From Pseudomonadota bacterium (GTDB lineage: Bacteria; Pseudomonadota; Alphaproteobacteria; Acetobacterales; Acetobacteraceae): a DNA stretch of 64,000 nt. This document shows, in pieces, positions 45,757 through 54,412 of the stretch (position 1 is the first letter of the stretch; the number at the start of each line of letters is the position of its first letter). The position numbers were made by a program, and so were the translations under genes. The notes beneath the pieces were generated by a model, which saw nothing but the letters and a program-made list of their open reading frames with translations, made no database searches and was not told the DNA's origin. Location of the stretch: NCBI GenBank assembly GCA_021816925.1, contig JAKAWQ010000003.1, positions 62,001 through 126,000 on the forward strand. The letters are read 5' to 3'.

Positions 45757-46134
45757 ATGGCCGATGTGAAAGTGCCCGATGTGAAGGTGCCCGATGTGAA
45801 AATAATTGTCGGCGGGGGCCTCGAAGATGACGCTGCCGCCTTTGTCCGTGCCTGGCGCCGCGCGGAGCGCGGCGGAAAGGTCAACGAGCGCGTGCTGGCC
45901 TTCGAGAGCTGGGAAGGGCTTGCCTCGGTCATGACCGGCGAGCGCTACCGCCTGCTGCGCCACCTGCACGGGCATCCCGAGCCTTCCGTCTCGGCCCTTG
46001 CGCGCGCCCTCGGCCGGCAATATCGGCGGGTGCACGCGGATGTTGCCGCCCTGGAGGAGGCTGGGCTGCTCGACCGCTCGGAAGGAGAGGTTCGTGCGAC
46101 CGCCGATCGAATCCGGGCCGAAATCGAGCTTTGA
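45757..46134 (+). CDS. HVO_A0114-type winged-helix protein (orphan antitoxin)
   Basis: A 125-aa protein. Residues ~48-110 form a winged helix of the HVO_A0114/MarR-like group: F-E-S-W-E-G-L, R-L-L-R-H-L-H, S-A-L-A-R-A-L-G-R, V-A-A-L-E-E-A-G-L-L. The N-terminus has three copies of D-V-K-V-P or D-V-K from a 15-nt tandem repeat. AGGAGG lies 8 nt before the ATG. The family acts as antitoxin to a DUF6516-like toxin; only a remnant of that is left upstream, so this gene may have lost its partner or taken over regulation of the methylase gene 97 nt downstream. Confidence 0.75.
   Translation: MADVKVPDVKVPDVKIIVGGGLEDDAAAFVRAWRRAERGGKVNERVLAFESWEGLASVMTGERYRLLRHLHGHPEPSVSALARALGRQYRRVHADVAALEEAGLLDRSEGEVRATADRIRAEIEL
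45763..45801 (+). repeat. 15-nt tandem repeat (2.6 copies)
   Basis: GATGTGAAAGTGCCC at 45763-45777 is repeated with one change at 45778-45792, then partly (GATGTGAAA) at 45793-45801. It encodes D-V-K-V-P units at the start of the antitoxin and probably arose by slippage. Confidence 0.85.
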
Positions 46135-46231
46135 CCGGGGCGTGGAGCCGGTGCTGCCGACGGGCGTGCCGCCGGAGGTGAAGCCGGGCGTGATCACGTC
46201 TTCAATCCTCGTGCCGGCGAGCGCCTGAGGG

Positions 46232-49200
46232 ATGGCGCGTTCCCCGCGCGCGGCAAGGCCGGGCGCGGCGACCATCACCATCGAGGGGGCGCTGATCGGT
46301 GCCGCGATGGTTTCGCGCATCGCCGCGCAGCCGGACGACGAGAAGACGCGCGCTGCCTATGGAATCCCGAAGGGGCTTGGGCTGCGCGAGGAGATCTCCC
46401 GGTACTTCCGGATCGGCCAGGCGGTGTTCGGCGAATTCTCGGCGAGTCCCCAGCCTTCCGGGGCGCGGACGACCGGGTTCACGGAGGCGTTCCTGAGCCA
46501 GGCGCTCGGGTTCACGGACATCGCGCGGCGGGGCACGCGGCAGTTGGGCGAGCGAGCGTTTCCGGTAACGCTAGAAGCGCTCGGCGGGCGCGTGCCCGTT
46601 CTCGTGGTGCCGCCGGAGGATGATCTCGACCGGGCGAGCGAGCATCTCGGGCTCCCATTGCGCTCGCGCAATGGGGACCCGGTGCCGGGCGATCACCGGC
46701 GGCGCTCGGCTGCCTCGGCGTTGCAGGAATGGCTCAACGCGAACGAGGAAGCCGTCTGGGGCCTTGCGTGCAACGGCGAGCGGCTCCGGCTCTTGCGCCG
46801 GAACGCGAGCCTCACCCGCCCCGCCTACATCGAGGTGGACCTCAGGCGGATCTTCGAGGGCGAGGCGTTCGCGGATTTCACGGCGCTCTGGCTTCTCCTG
46901 CACGCGCGCTCCTTCGGAGCGCCGGGAAGCCCGCCGCTCGAGAGCAGGCTCGAAGCCTGGCGCGAGGCCGGAAGCAGGGAAGGCATCGCCGCGCGCGAGC
47001 GGCTCCGCGAAGGCGTGGAAGCGGCCCTCCTCGCACTCGGCAGCGGCTTCCTCGCCGATCCCGCCAATGCCGGGCTCAGCGCGCGGCTGGAACCGGGCGC
47101 GCTGCCGCTTCCCGAGTTCTTCGGCCAGTTGCTGCGCCTGGTCTATCGGCTGATCTTCCTGCTGACGGCGGAGGAGCGCGGCCTCCTCCATCCGCCCGAC
47201 GCCGCGGCCGATGCGCGCCGCCTCTACGAGGAGGGCTATTCGCTCGGGCGCCTCCGCGAGCGGGCGGTCCGGCGTGCCGCGCGGGACCGGCACCACGATG
47301 CGTGGTCGGGGCTGCTGATCGTGTTCTCAGCACTCGCGCGCGGAGAGAAGCGGCTCGGGCTGCCGGCGCTCGACGGCCTCTTCGCGGCCGGAACGATCCC
47401 GGACCTCGAAGCGTTGCGGCTTTCAAACCAATCGCTCCTGGAGGCCATCCATCGGCTGGCCTGGCTCCGCGAGGGCGGCGCGCTCGTTCCCGTCAACTGG
47501 CGGGACATGGAGACCGAGGAGCTGGGCTCGGTCTATGAATCCCTGCTCGAGCTCACCCCGCGCCTGGCAGACGACGGGCGGGCGCTCGCCTTCGCGAACG
47601 GGGCGGAGCAGAAGGGCAACGCGCGAAAGACCACCGGCAGCTACTACACGCCCGCTGCGCTGGTGCAGGCGCTGCTCGATTCCGCGCTCGATCCGGTTCT
47701 CGATCGGGTGGAGGCGGAGGCAGAGGATCCGGCGGCGGCACTGCTCGGCGTCACGGTGCTCGACCCGGCCTGCGGCTCGGGACATTTCCTGCTCGCGGCG
47801 GGGCGGCGCGTCGCGACGCGTCTGGCCAGCGCGCGCTCGCTTGGCGTCGCCTCGGCCGAGGACTACCGGCACGCGCTGCGCGACGTGGCGCGGAGCTGCC
47901 TCTTCGGCGTCGATCGCAACCCGATGGCGGTCGAGCTGACGAAGGTCGCGCTCTGGATCGAGACGGTCGATCCCGGCAGGCCGCTCGGCTTCCTCGATGC
48001 CAACATCCGCTGCGGGGATTCGCTGCTCGGCCTGTTCGATCTGAATTCGCTGGAGGAGGGGATTCCCGATGCGGCATACAAGCCTCTGACCGGCGACGAC
48101 AAGGCGACTGCCAAATACTACGCCACGCGCAACCGGAACGAGCGGGAAGGCCAGGGCGACCTTCTCCTGCGCGAGGGCAAGCTGCCGGCGCCGGCGCTCG
48201 CGGCGGCAAGGGCGGAAGCGCGCGCGCTGCCGGAGGATTCTCCCGAGGAGATCGCCGAGAAGCGGCGGCGGTTCGAGCAGGTGCAGGCCGCGCCGCTCAG
48301 CTTTGCGTGGAACGAGGCCGCCGATCTTTATGTGGCGGCCTTTCTTCTGCCGAAGACGGGCGGGGCGCCGGCGCTCGGGCGGGAACCGACGGTGCCGACG
48401 ACGGGCGATGTGCGGCGGGTGCTGGCTTCGAGGCAGGTGCATCCGCCGCTGGTCGCGCGTGCGGTGGACGCCGCGCGGGCGGCGCGCGCCTTCCACTGGC
48501 CGCTCGAGTTTCCCGAGGTGATGGCGCGGGGAGGATTCGATGTCGTGCTCGGCAATCCGCCGTGGGAGCGGATCAAGCTCCAGGAGCAGGAGTTCTTCGC
48601 CGCGCTGGACCCGGAGATTGCCGCGGCGCCGAACGCCGCCGCGCGCGGGCGGCTGATCGCGGCACTCGCGAAGGCCGAGCCCGGCACGCGGGAGCGCGCG
48701 CTGCATGAGGCGTTCGAGACGGCGAAACGGCTCGCCGAGGCCTCCTCGGTCTTCGCGCGCGAGAGCGGGAGGTTTCCGCTGACCGGGCGCGGCGACGTGA
48801 ACACCTACGCGCTCTTCGCCGAGCTTTTTTCCGAACTGGCGAGCCCGCGCGGGCACGCCGGGGTGATCGTGCCGACCGGTATCGCGACCGATGCGACCAC
48901 CGCGCCCTTCTTCGCCGCCCTGATCGACGGCAAGCAGCTGGCGCGGCTGGTGGATTTTGAGAACCGCGATGCGATCTTTCCTGCGGTCCACCGCAGCTAC
49001 AAATTCAGCCTGCTGACCATCGGCCGGGAGATCGGCGCGGCGGAATTCGCCTTCTTCCTCACCGACGCGACGCAATGGGCCGAACCGGAGCGCCGCTTCA
49101 CCCTATCGCCCGCCGACATCGCGCGGATCAACCCGAACACGAGGACCGCGCCGGTGTTCCGCGCGCGAGCCGATGCGGACTTGACGGCGAAAATCTACGC

Positions 49201-50197
49201 CCGCGTGCCGGTGCTGATCGACGAGGCGAAGGGCAAGGCAGGCAATCCTTGGGGCGTGTCGTTCGCGCGCCTGTTCGACATGTCCAACGACAGCAGCCTG
49301 TTCCGCACGGCGGCGCAATTGCACGCGGCGGGATTTGCGCGCGACGGGACGGACTGGCGTAACGACACGGCGCGCTACGTGCCGCTCTACGAAGCGAAGA
49401 TGATCCACCAGTTCGACCATCGCTGGGCCACCTATGACGGCACGGAGGCCCGCGACGCGACCGCGGCCGAGAAGCAGAACCCCGATTTCGAGCCGCCCCC
49501 GCGCTACTGGGTGCCCGAGGCCGAAGTCGCCGAGCGCCTGCGCGCCAAAAGCTGGCCGCGCGGCTGGCTGATGGGCTGGCGGGATATCTGCCGCTCGACG
49601 GACGAACGCACGGTGATCGCGACGGCGTTTCCGCGAGTGGGGGTCAACCACAAGACTCCGCTGTTCTTCGTTGAGCACCCACCCCGACTGGCGGCGGCGT
49701 TGCTGGCAAATTGGCTATCTCTGACGCTCGACTTCACAGCGCGGCAGAAGATTGGCGGCACCTCCCTGACCTATTTCTATCTCAAACAGTTCCCCATCCT
49801 TCCGCCCTCCGCCTACACCGAAGCCGACCTCGCCTTCATCGTCCCGCGCGTGCTGGAACTGAGCTACACCAGCCACGCCATGGCGCCGTTCGCGCACGAC
49901 CTCGGCTACAGCGGAAAAGAATTCGGCTGGGACGAGGAAAGGCGGGCGCTGCTGCGGGCGGAGCTTGATGCCTTCCATGCCCGCAAATACGGCCTGACGC
50001 GGGACGAACTCCGCTACATCCTCGACCCCGAGGACGCGATGGGCGCGGGCTATCCCTCCGAGACGTTCCGGGTGCTGAAGAAGAACGAAAAAGCCCGCTT
50101 CGGCGAGTACCGCACCGCGCGGCTCGTTCTGGCCGCGTGGGATGGGATGGAAACAGAATGGCCGGCGCCTGCCCTTTTCCGGGCCGGAAGTTCCTGA
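46232..50197 (+). CDS. N6-adenine DNA methylase, Eco57I/DrmMI-like
   Basis: A 1321-aa class I adenine methyltransferase. The N-terminus (I-T-I-E-G-A-L-I, G-L-R-E-E-I-S-R-Y-F-R-I-G-Q-A) is shared with large defence-island methylases. T-G-S-Y-Y-T-P near 469 begins the catalytic core, motif I is D-P-A-C-G-S-G-H-F-L near 511, and motif IV is N-P-P-W near 775. The C-terminal third should carry target recognition (G-G-T-S-L-T-Y-F-Y-L-K-Q-F-P-I-L-P-P). No nuclease motif is visible. In DISARM, DrmMI methylates host sites to mark self. GAGG is close to the ATG at 46232; an internal ATG (46307) would cut the conserved N-terminus. Confidence 0.85.
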   Translation: MARSPRAARPGAATITIEGALIGAAMVSRIAAQPDDEKTRAAYGIPKGLGLREEISRYFRIGQAVFGEFSASPQPSGARTTGFTEAFLSQALGFTDIARRGTRQLGERAFPVTLEALGGRVPVLVVPPEDDLDRASEHLGLPLRSRNGDPVPGDHRRRSAASALQEWLNANEEAVWGLACNGERLRLLRRNASLTRPAYIEVDLRRIFEGEAFADFTALWLLLHARSFGAPGSPPLESRLEAWREAGSREGIAARERLREGVEAALLALGSGFLADPANAGLSARLEPGALPLPEFFGQLLRLVYRLIFLLTAEERGLLHPPDAAADARRLYEEGYSLGRLRERAVRRAARDRHHDAWSGLLIVFSALARGEKRLGLPALDGLFAAGTIPDLEALRLSNQSLLEAIHRLAWLREGGALVPVNWRDMETEELGSVYESLLELTPRLADDGRALAFANGAEQKGNARKTTGSYYTPAALVQALLDSALDPVLDRVEAEAEDPAAALLGVTVLDPACGSGHFLLAAGRRVATRLASARSLGVASAEDYRHALRDVARSCLFGVDRNPMAVELTKVALWIETVDPGRPLGFLDANIRCGDSLLGLFDLNSLEEGIPDAAYKPLTGDDKATAKYYATRNRNEREGQGDLLLREGKLPAPALAAARAEARALPEDSPEEIAEKRRRFEQVQAAPLSFAWNEAADLYVAAFLLPKTGGAPALGREPTVPTTGDVRRVLASRQVHPPLVARAVDAARAARAFHWPLEFPEVMARGGFDVVLGNPPWERIKLQEQEFFAALDPEIAAAPNAAARGRLIAALAKAEPGTRERALHEAFETAKRLAEASSVFARESGRFPLTGRGDVNTYALFAELFSELASPRGHAGVIVPTGIATDATTAPFFAALIDGKQLARLVDFENRDAIFPAVHRSYKFSLLTIGREIGAAEFAFFLTDATQWAEPERRFTLSPADIARINPNTRTAPVFRARADADLTAKIYARVPVLIDEAKGKAGNPWGVSFARLFDMSNDSSLFRTAAQLHAAGFARDGTDWRNDTARYVPLYEAKMIHQFDHRWATYDGTEARDATAAEKQNPDFEPPPRYWVPEAEVAERLRAKSWPRGWLMGWRDICRSTDERTVIATAFPRVGVNHKTPLFFVEHPPRLAAALLANWLSLTLDFTARQKIGGTSLTYFYLKQFPILPPSAYTEADLAFIVPRVLELSYTSHAMAPFAHDLGYSGKEFGWDEERRALLRAELDAFHARKYGLTRDELRYILDPEDAMGAGYPSETFRVLKKNEKARFGEYRTARLVLAAWDGMETEWPAPALFRAGSS

Positions 50198-50209
50198 TAT
50201 GTTCTCAGC

Positions 50210-51571
50210 ATGGAAAACCCGCGCACGCAGCGAATCCGCGATCCGGTCCACGGCCTGATCGTCTTCCGGGCCGATGATCGGCTGGACTAGCTCGCCTGGG
50301 CGCTGCTTGACACGCCAGAGTTCCAGCGACTGCGCCGTATCCGCCAGCTTGGCGTCTCGGATTTCGCGTTCCCGAGCGCGACCCATACGCGCTTCGCCCA
50401 TTCCATCGGCGTGTTCCACACCGCGCGCACGCTGGTGCGCATCATCGAGCGCGAGATCGGGGCTGCGCAATATGACCCTGGGCGGGCCGAGATAGCCGTG
50501 ATCGCGGCGCTGCTGCACGATATCGGGCACGGACCGTTCAGCCATGCGTTCCAGGACGTGCAGAAGTCGCTCACCGTGCACAAGCCGCATGAGCAATGGA
50601 GCGCGGAAATCATCCGCAATCCAAACGGCAGCATCCCCACACTGCTGGACGCGCACTGGCCGAAGGGAGGCTTCTGCGGTGAGGTCGCTAAACTGCTGGA
50701 GGCCGAAGACCCGATCGACATCTACCACGCCGTCGTCTCCAGCGCGTTCGACGCCGACCGGTTGGATTACCTGCTGCGCGATCGCCTCATGACCGGCAGC
50801 GGCGCAGGCGCGATCGATTTCGACTGGCTGAGGGAGCAGGTGCGCGTCCGCGAGATCGAGATCGAGGCGCCCGACAAAGAGGGAGGCGGGAGTCCGTTGA
50901 AGGTGCCGACCTTCTGCTTCGACCCCAAGGCACTGCCGGCGGCCGAGCAATTCCTGCTCGCGCGGTACACGCTGCACGAGCAGGTTTATTTCCACAAGAC
51001 GACCCGCTGCATCGAGCAGATGATCGGCAAGCTGCTCAGGGGCGTCGCGCGGACCGGACTCGACGAGTCCGACCCGCTGAGCCGCTTCCTCAGTCCGGGC
51101 GGCGCGACGGTCAGCAACTACCTGGCGCTCGATGACGCGGTCGTGGTGGACGCGTTCCGGCGCGCCGCTGCGGCGCCGGATGCGGCGCTCGCCGACCTCG
51201 CACGCCGGCTCCGCGACCGGGATCTGTACAAGACGCTTGACCTCGGATCGTTCGGCCATGACGAAGGCGTCCAGCGGCGGGAGGCAAGGCGAATCGACCG
51301 GGACTTCAGAGCCAAGATCGAGGGCGAGCAGATCATCAAGGACGAGGGCGCGGCGGTGAGCATCTACACCCAGATCGGCGGGGATGACGAGCGCGCGCAC
51401 AAGCGGCTGCACATCCTCGATGCGAGGAAAGGGCCGGTCGAGATCACCGACGTTTCGACCCTCATCAGGACGCTCAGGGATCCGAAGAAATTCACGCGGT
51501 ACTACTTCGAACAGGACGCCGATCGCGACGCCGCGCGGCAACGGAGAGGAGAGCACCATGAAGGAACGTGA
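50210..51571 (+). pseudogene. HD-domain phosphohydrolase with in-frame amber codon
   Basis: Starting at ATG 50210, the frame encodes a YwfO/dGTPase-like HD protein of 453 codons: I-R-D-P-V-H-G-L-I-V-F, T-P-E-F-Q-R-L-R-R-I-R-Q-L-G-V, T-H-T-R-F-A-H-S-I-G-V (H64), L-L-H-D-I-G-H-G-P-F-S-H (H103-D104). Codon 27 is TAG (50288-50290), directly before L-A-W-A-L-L-D, and the frame is otherwise intact to 51571. Re-initiation at GTG 50411 would lose H64, a metal ligand. So it is either a fresh nonsense mutation, a sequencing error or amber readthrough. Its end overlaps the YwgA-like gene by 14 nt. Confidence 0.8.
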
Positions 51572-52085
51572 GGATGTCGTGGCGGCGGTGCTGGAGGCGG
51601 CGGGAGGGGAGCTGATCGGGCGAGTCAGGCTGCAGAAGGCGGTCTATCTGATGGATCGGCTGGGGCTGGGGAGCGGTTTCACCTTCGATTACCATCATTT
51701 CGGGCCGTTTTCGCGCGACCTGGACAACGCGGTCGCAGACGCGAAGGCGTTCGGCCTGGTGGAGGAAGTGTTCGAACAGCGGCAGAGCGACGGCGCAACG
51801 TACAGCATCTTCCGGCTGAAAGTGCAGGCGAAGCCGGACGCCTTCGGCGAGCTCGGCACCAAGAGAGCTGGGGAAGTCGTGCGCCTGTTCGCCGCGACGA
51901 ACGTGACGGTGCTCGAACTCGCCGCGACCGTGGACTGGCTCTGGCGATTCGGGAAATGCAAGGACTGGCGCAGCGAAATCACGAAGCGCAAGGGCGTCAA
52001 GGTGCAAGGGGGGCGGCTTGATCAGGCGGTTGTACTGCTTGGGCAGTTGGATCTTACGCTGCCCGCGGTGCGCGCGCCGGCTTGA
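51558..52085 (+). CDS. YwgA-like protein
   Basis: A 175-aa soluble protein with the pattern R-V-R-L-Q-K-A-V-Y-L-M-D-R-L-G-L, then Y-H-H-F-G-P-F-S-R-D-L-D-N-A-V, as in YwgA and the related Panacea/SocA-like fold. In Bacillus subtilis ywgA adjoins the HD gene ywfO, and here too the HD gene is immediately upstream and overlapping, which supports a functional pair. GAGGAG precedes the ATG at 51558. The molecular role is unknown; related folds act as antitoxins or adaptors. Confidence 0.7.
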   Translation: MKEREDVVAAVLEAAGGELIGRVRLQKAVYLMDRLGLGSGFTFDYHHFGPFSRDLDNAVADAKAFGLVEEVFEQRQSDGATYSIFRLKVQAKPDAFGELGTKRAGEVVRLFAATNVTVLELAATVDWLWRFGKCKDWRSEITKRKGVKVQGGRLDQAVVLLGQLDLTLPAVRAPA

Positions 52086-52106
52086 GGGGGCCGGCCGCGG
52101 GGAGAT

Positions 52107-52973
52107 GTGATTACCCCCGAGAACCCGCCCGGCTTCGTGGTCCGCACGGAGGCGGAGAAGGCGGCCGCGGACAACGGCTTCCGGCTGGCGCGGGGGGCGG
52201 AGGGCGGCTGGATGCGGTTCGGCTCGACGACGGCACGGGGAGAAATCTGGATCGGCGGTGCCTCCCCGGGCGGGCCCTGGTTTCTCGCGGTCGAACGCGG
52301 GGAGGTGGCGGCGGAGATCGGCGCGGAGGCGTGCGCAGTTCCCGGCGCGCCCGGCGCGGCGGCGTTCGCGTTCGAGACGCTGGCGCCGCTCTATGCCGCG
52401 CTCGATCGGGCGTGGCGGCTCGGGGTGAGCCTGCCGGACGTGCCGCTCCGCCGGTTCCATGCCAGGGCCGGGAACCTGCCACGGGCGACGGAGGCCGAGC
52501 GGCTGGTGGTGCAGAGGATCGGGCAGGATCTGTTCCGCGAGGCGCTGCTGGCGTACTGGGGCGGGCGCTGCGCGGTGAGCGGGATCGAGGATCCGGCGCT
52601 GCTGCGCGCCTCGCATATCGTGCCGTGGGCGGAATGCGCGAGCGACGCGGAGCGGCTCGACGTGCACAACGGCCTGCTGCTCTCGGCGCTCTGGGACGCG
52701 GCGTTCGATGCAGGGCTGGTGAGCTTCGCGGACGAGGGCGCGGCGCTGGTGTCGGGCGGGCTCGGCGCGCGGGCGCGCGAGGCGCTCGGGCTTCGCGCGG
52801 GAGCGATGGTCAGGATCGGGGGGCTTTCGGCCGGGCACCGCGCGCGGCTCGCCTGGCACCGGGCGCGCTACGGGTTTGCGGCAGCGGCGCGCCCCCACCC
52901 GGCGCCCGGACGGTGTCCGGGCGCTACCCTCTCCTGCGGTGCGGGCGAGGGACAGGGAGGGCGGACGCCGTGA
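52107..52973 (+). CDS. HNH endonuclease-domain protein (HNH_2 type)
   Basis: A 288-aa protein. The first ~120 residues form an unassigned domain. Residues ~135-215 are an HNH_2-type nuclease: R-C-A-V-S-G-I (C155), A-S-H-I-V-P-W-A (H170), D-V-H-N-G-L-L-L (H187-N188), W-D-A-A-F-D-A-G-L-V-S-F. It would cut DNA, perhaps modified or foreign DNA, and lies at the edge of the defence island. The start is GTG 52107 after GGGGAG. The last ~25 residues are encoded by a repeat-like palindrome and are probably not part of the fold. Confidence 0.82.
   Translation: MITPENPPGFVVRTEAEKAAADNGFRLARGAEGGWMRFGSTTARGEIWIGGASPGGPWFLAVERGEVAAEIGAEACAVPGAPGAAAFAFETLAPLYAALDRAWRLGVSLPDVPLRRFHARAGNLPRATEAERLVVQRIGQDLFREALLAYWGGRCAVSGIEDPALLRASHIVPWAECASDAERLDVHNGLLLSALWDAAFDAGLVSFADEGAALVSGGLGARAREALGLRAGAMVRIGGLSAGHRARLAWHRARYGFAAAARPHPAPGRCPGATLSCGAGEGQGGRTP
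52902..52924. repeat. REP-like palindrome at the 3' end of the HNH gene
   Basis: GCGCCCGGAC-GGT-GTCCGGGCGC, perfect 10-nt arms with a 3-nt loop, followed by CCCTCTCCTGCG and GGGCGAGGGA. The latter resembles the CCCTCTCCC-type repeat that sits in the broken nat gene. It lies inside the coding frame and supplies the C-terminal tail. Confidence 0.6.
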
Positions 52974-53083
52974 GGCCGGAGCGGTAAGGCGGGGCAGGGT
53001 GCGGCGTCGGGCGGTACGAGCGGTTCCAGCGTCGCGATCAGCGGCGGCAGGCGCGCGCGGCGATTCCGAATGACCGCCCGCGA

Positions 53084-53725
53084 TCACTCCGGCGGAATCA
53101 GGCGCGCGGCGGTGTGTCGTTGGAGCGTATCGAAATCGACGCCGGGGGCCGTTTCGATGACGGAAAAACCCTGCGGCGTGACGTCGATGACGGCGAGGCT
53201 GGTGTAGATGCGCGAGACCGCGCCGGGCGCGGTGAGGGGGTAGGAGCAGCGCCCGACGAGGCGGGCGGTACCCTCCTTCGTCGTGTGCTCCATCGCGACC
53301 CAGAGGCGCCTGGCGCCGACCGCGAGGTCCATCGCGCCGCCGACGGCGGAGGCGGCGTCGTTGCGGCCGGTGGCCCAGTTGGCGAGATCGCCGTTCTCCG
53401 CCACCTCGAAGGCGCCGAGCACGCAGAGATCGAGATGGCCGCCGCGGATGATCGCGAAACTGTCCGCGTGATGGACGAAAGCGCCGCCGGGGCGGAGTGT
53501 CACGTGCTGCTTGCCGGCATTGATGAGCCAGGGATCGACGGCCTCGGGCGAAGGCGCGGGGCCGATGCCGAGCACGCCGTTTTCGGAATGGAAGATGACC
53601 TCGCGCCCGGGCGGAACGTAGTCGGCGATCAGGGTCGGGATGCCGATGCCGAGATTGACGTACCAGCCTTCGGGAATGTCGCGGGCGACGCGGGCGGCGA
53701 TCTCGGGGCGGGAAAATCCGGCCAT
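53084..53725 (-). CDS. 3-oxoacid CoA-transferase subunit B
   Basis: A 213-aa beta subunit. The catalytic Glu is E48 in the S-E-N-G motif, which forms the CoA thioester intermediate. G-I-G-I-P-T and M-E-H-T-T-K-E-G are also conserved. With subunit A it transfers CoA from succinyl-CoA to 3-oxoadipate (PcaIJ) or acetoacetate (ScoAB); the sequence does not separate the two. It lies 6 nt after the A subunit. No other beta-ketoadipate genes are in view, so acetoacetate or a branched oxoacid is possible. Confidence 0.93.
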   Translation of the reverse strand: MAGFSRPEIAARVARDIPEGWYVNLGIGIPTLIADYVPPGREVIFHSENGVLGIGPAPSPEAVDPWLINAGKQHVTLRPGGAFVHHADSFAIIRGGHLDLCVLGAFEVAENGDLANWATGRNDAASAVGGAMDLAVGARRLWVAMEHTTKEGTARLVGRCSYPLTAPGAVSRIYTSLAVIDVTPQGFSVIETAPGVDFDTLQRHTAARLIPPE

Positions 53726-53731
53726 GACGCT

Positions 53732-54412
53732 TCATCCTTTCGCCTGAGCGTAGGGCACGTGCAGCACGCGGTCCACGAAGATGCCGGGGGTGGCGATCGC
53801 TTCCGGATCGAGCGTGCCGAGCTCGGCCAGGTGCTGGACCTGGACGATGGTGAGGCGGGCGGCCATTGCCATCACCGGATTGAAGTTGCGCGCCGATTCC
53901 CGGTAGATGAGGTTGCCGAAACGGTCGGCACGCCAGGCCTCGACCAGCGCCACGTCACCCGGGAGGGCGTATTCGAGGATGTGGGGACGGCCGTCGAACG
54001 CGCGCTCTTCCTTGCCGTCGGCCAGCCTGGTGCCGACGGCGGTCGGGGTGAAGAAGGCGGGGATGCCGGCGCCGGCGGCGCGCAGCCGCTCGGCGAGCGT
54101 GCCCTGGGGCACGATCTCGAGCTCGATGCGGCCGGCGGAATAAAGCTCTTCGAAGACGACCGAGCCACGGCTTCTGGGAAAGCTGCAGACGATGCGCCGG
54201 ACGCGGCCGAGCTCCATCAGGTGGGCGAGGCCGGTGCGGCCACGGCCGGCATTGTTGGCGACGACGGTGAGGTTCGTCGCCCCTTGCGCGATCAGCCCCT
54301 CGATCAGTGCGTCGGGCTGGCCGACATCGCCGAAGCCGCCGATGAGGACGACGGAGCCGTCGCGGATGCCGGCCATGGCCTCGGCCATGGTGGCGACGCG
54401 CTTGTCGATCAT
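53732..54412 (-). CDS. 3-oxoacid CoA-transferase subunit A
   Basis: A 226-aa alpha subunit with the CoA-binding G-G-F-G-D-V-G-Q-P motif (residues ~25-33) and N-N-A-G-R-G, followed by the F-T-P-T-A-V-G-T segment. It forms a heterotetramer with subunit B. Its start overlaps the MaoC-like gene stop by 4 nt, which places it in an operon with the hydratase and the acyl-CoA synthetase upstream. Confidence 0.93.
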   Translation of the reverse strand: MIDKRVATMAEAMAGIRDGSVVLIGGFGDVGQPDALIEGLIAQGATNLTVVANNAGRGRTGLAHLMELGRVRRIVCSFPRSRGSVVFEELYSAGRIELEIVPQGTLAERLRAAGAGIPAFFTPTAVGTRLADGKEERAFDGRPHILEYALPGDVALVEAWRADRFGNLIYRESARNFNPVMAMAARLTIVQVQHLAELGTLDPEAIATPGIFVDRVLHVPYAQAKG

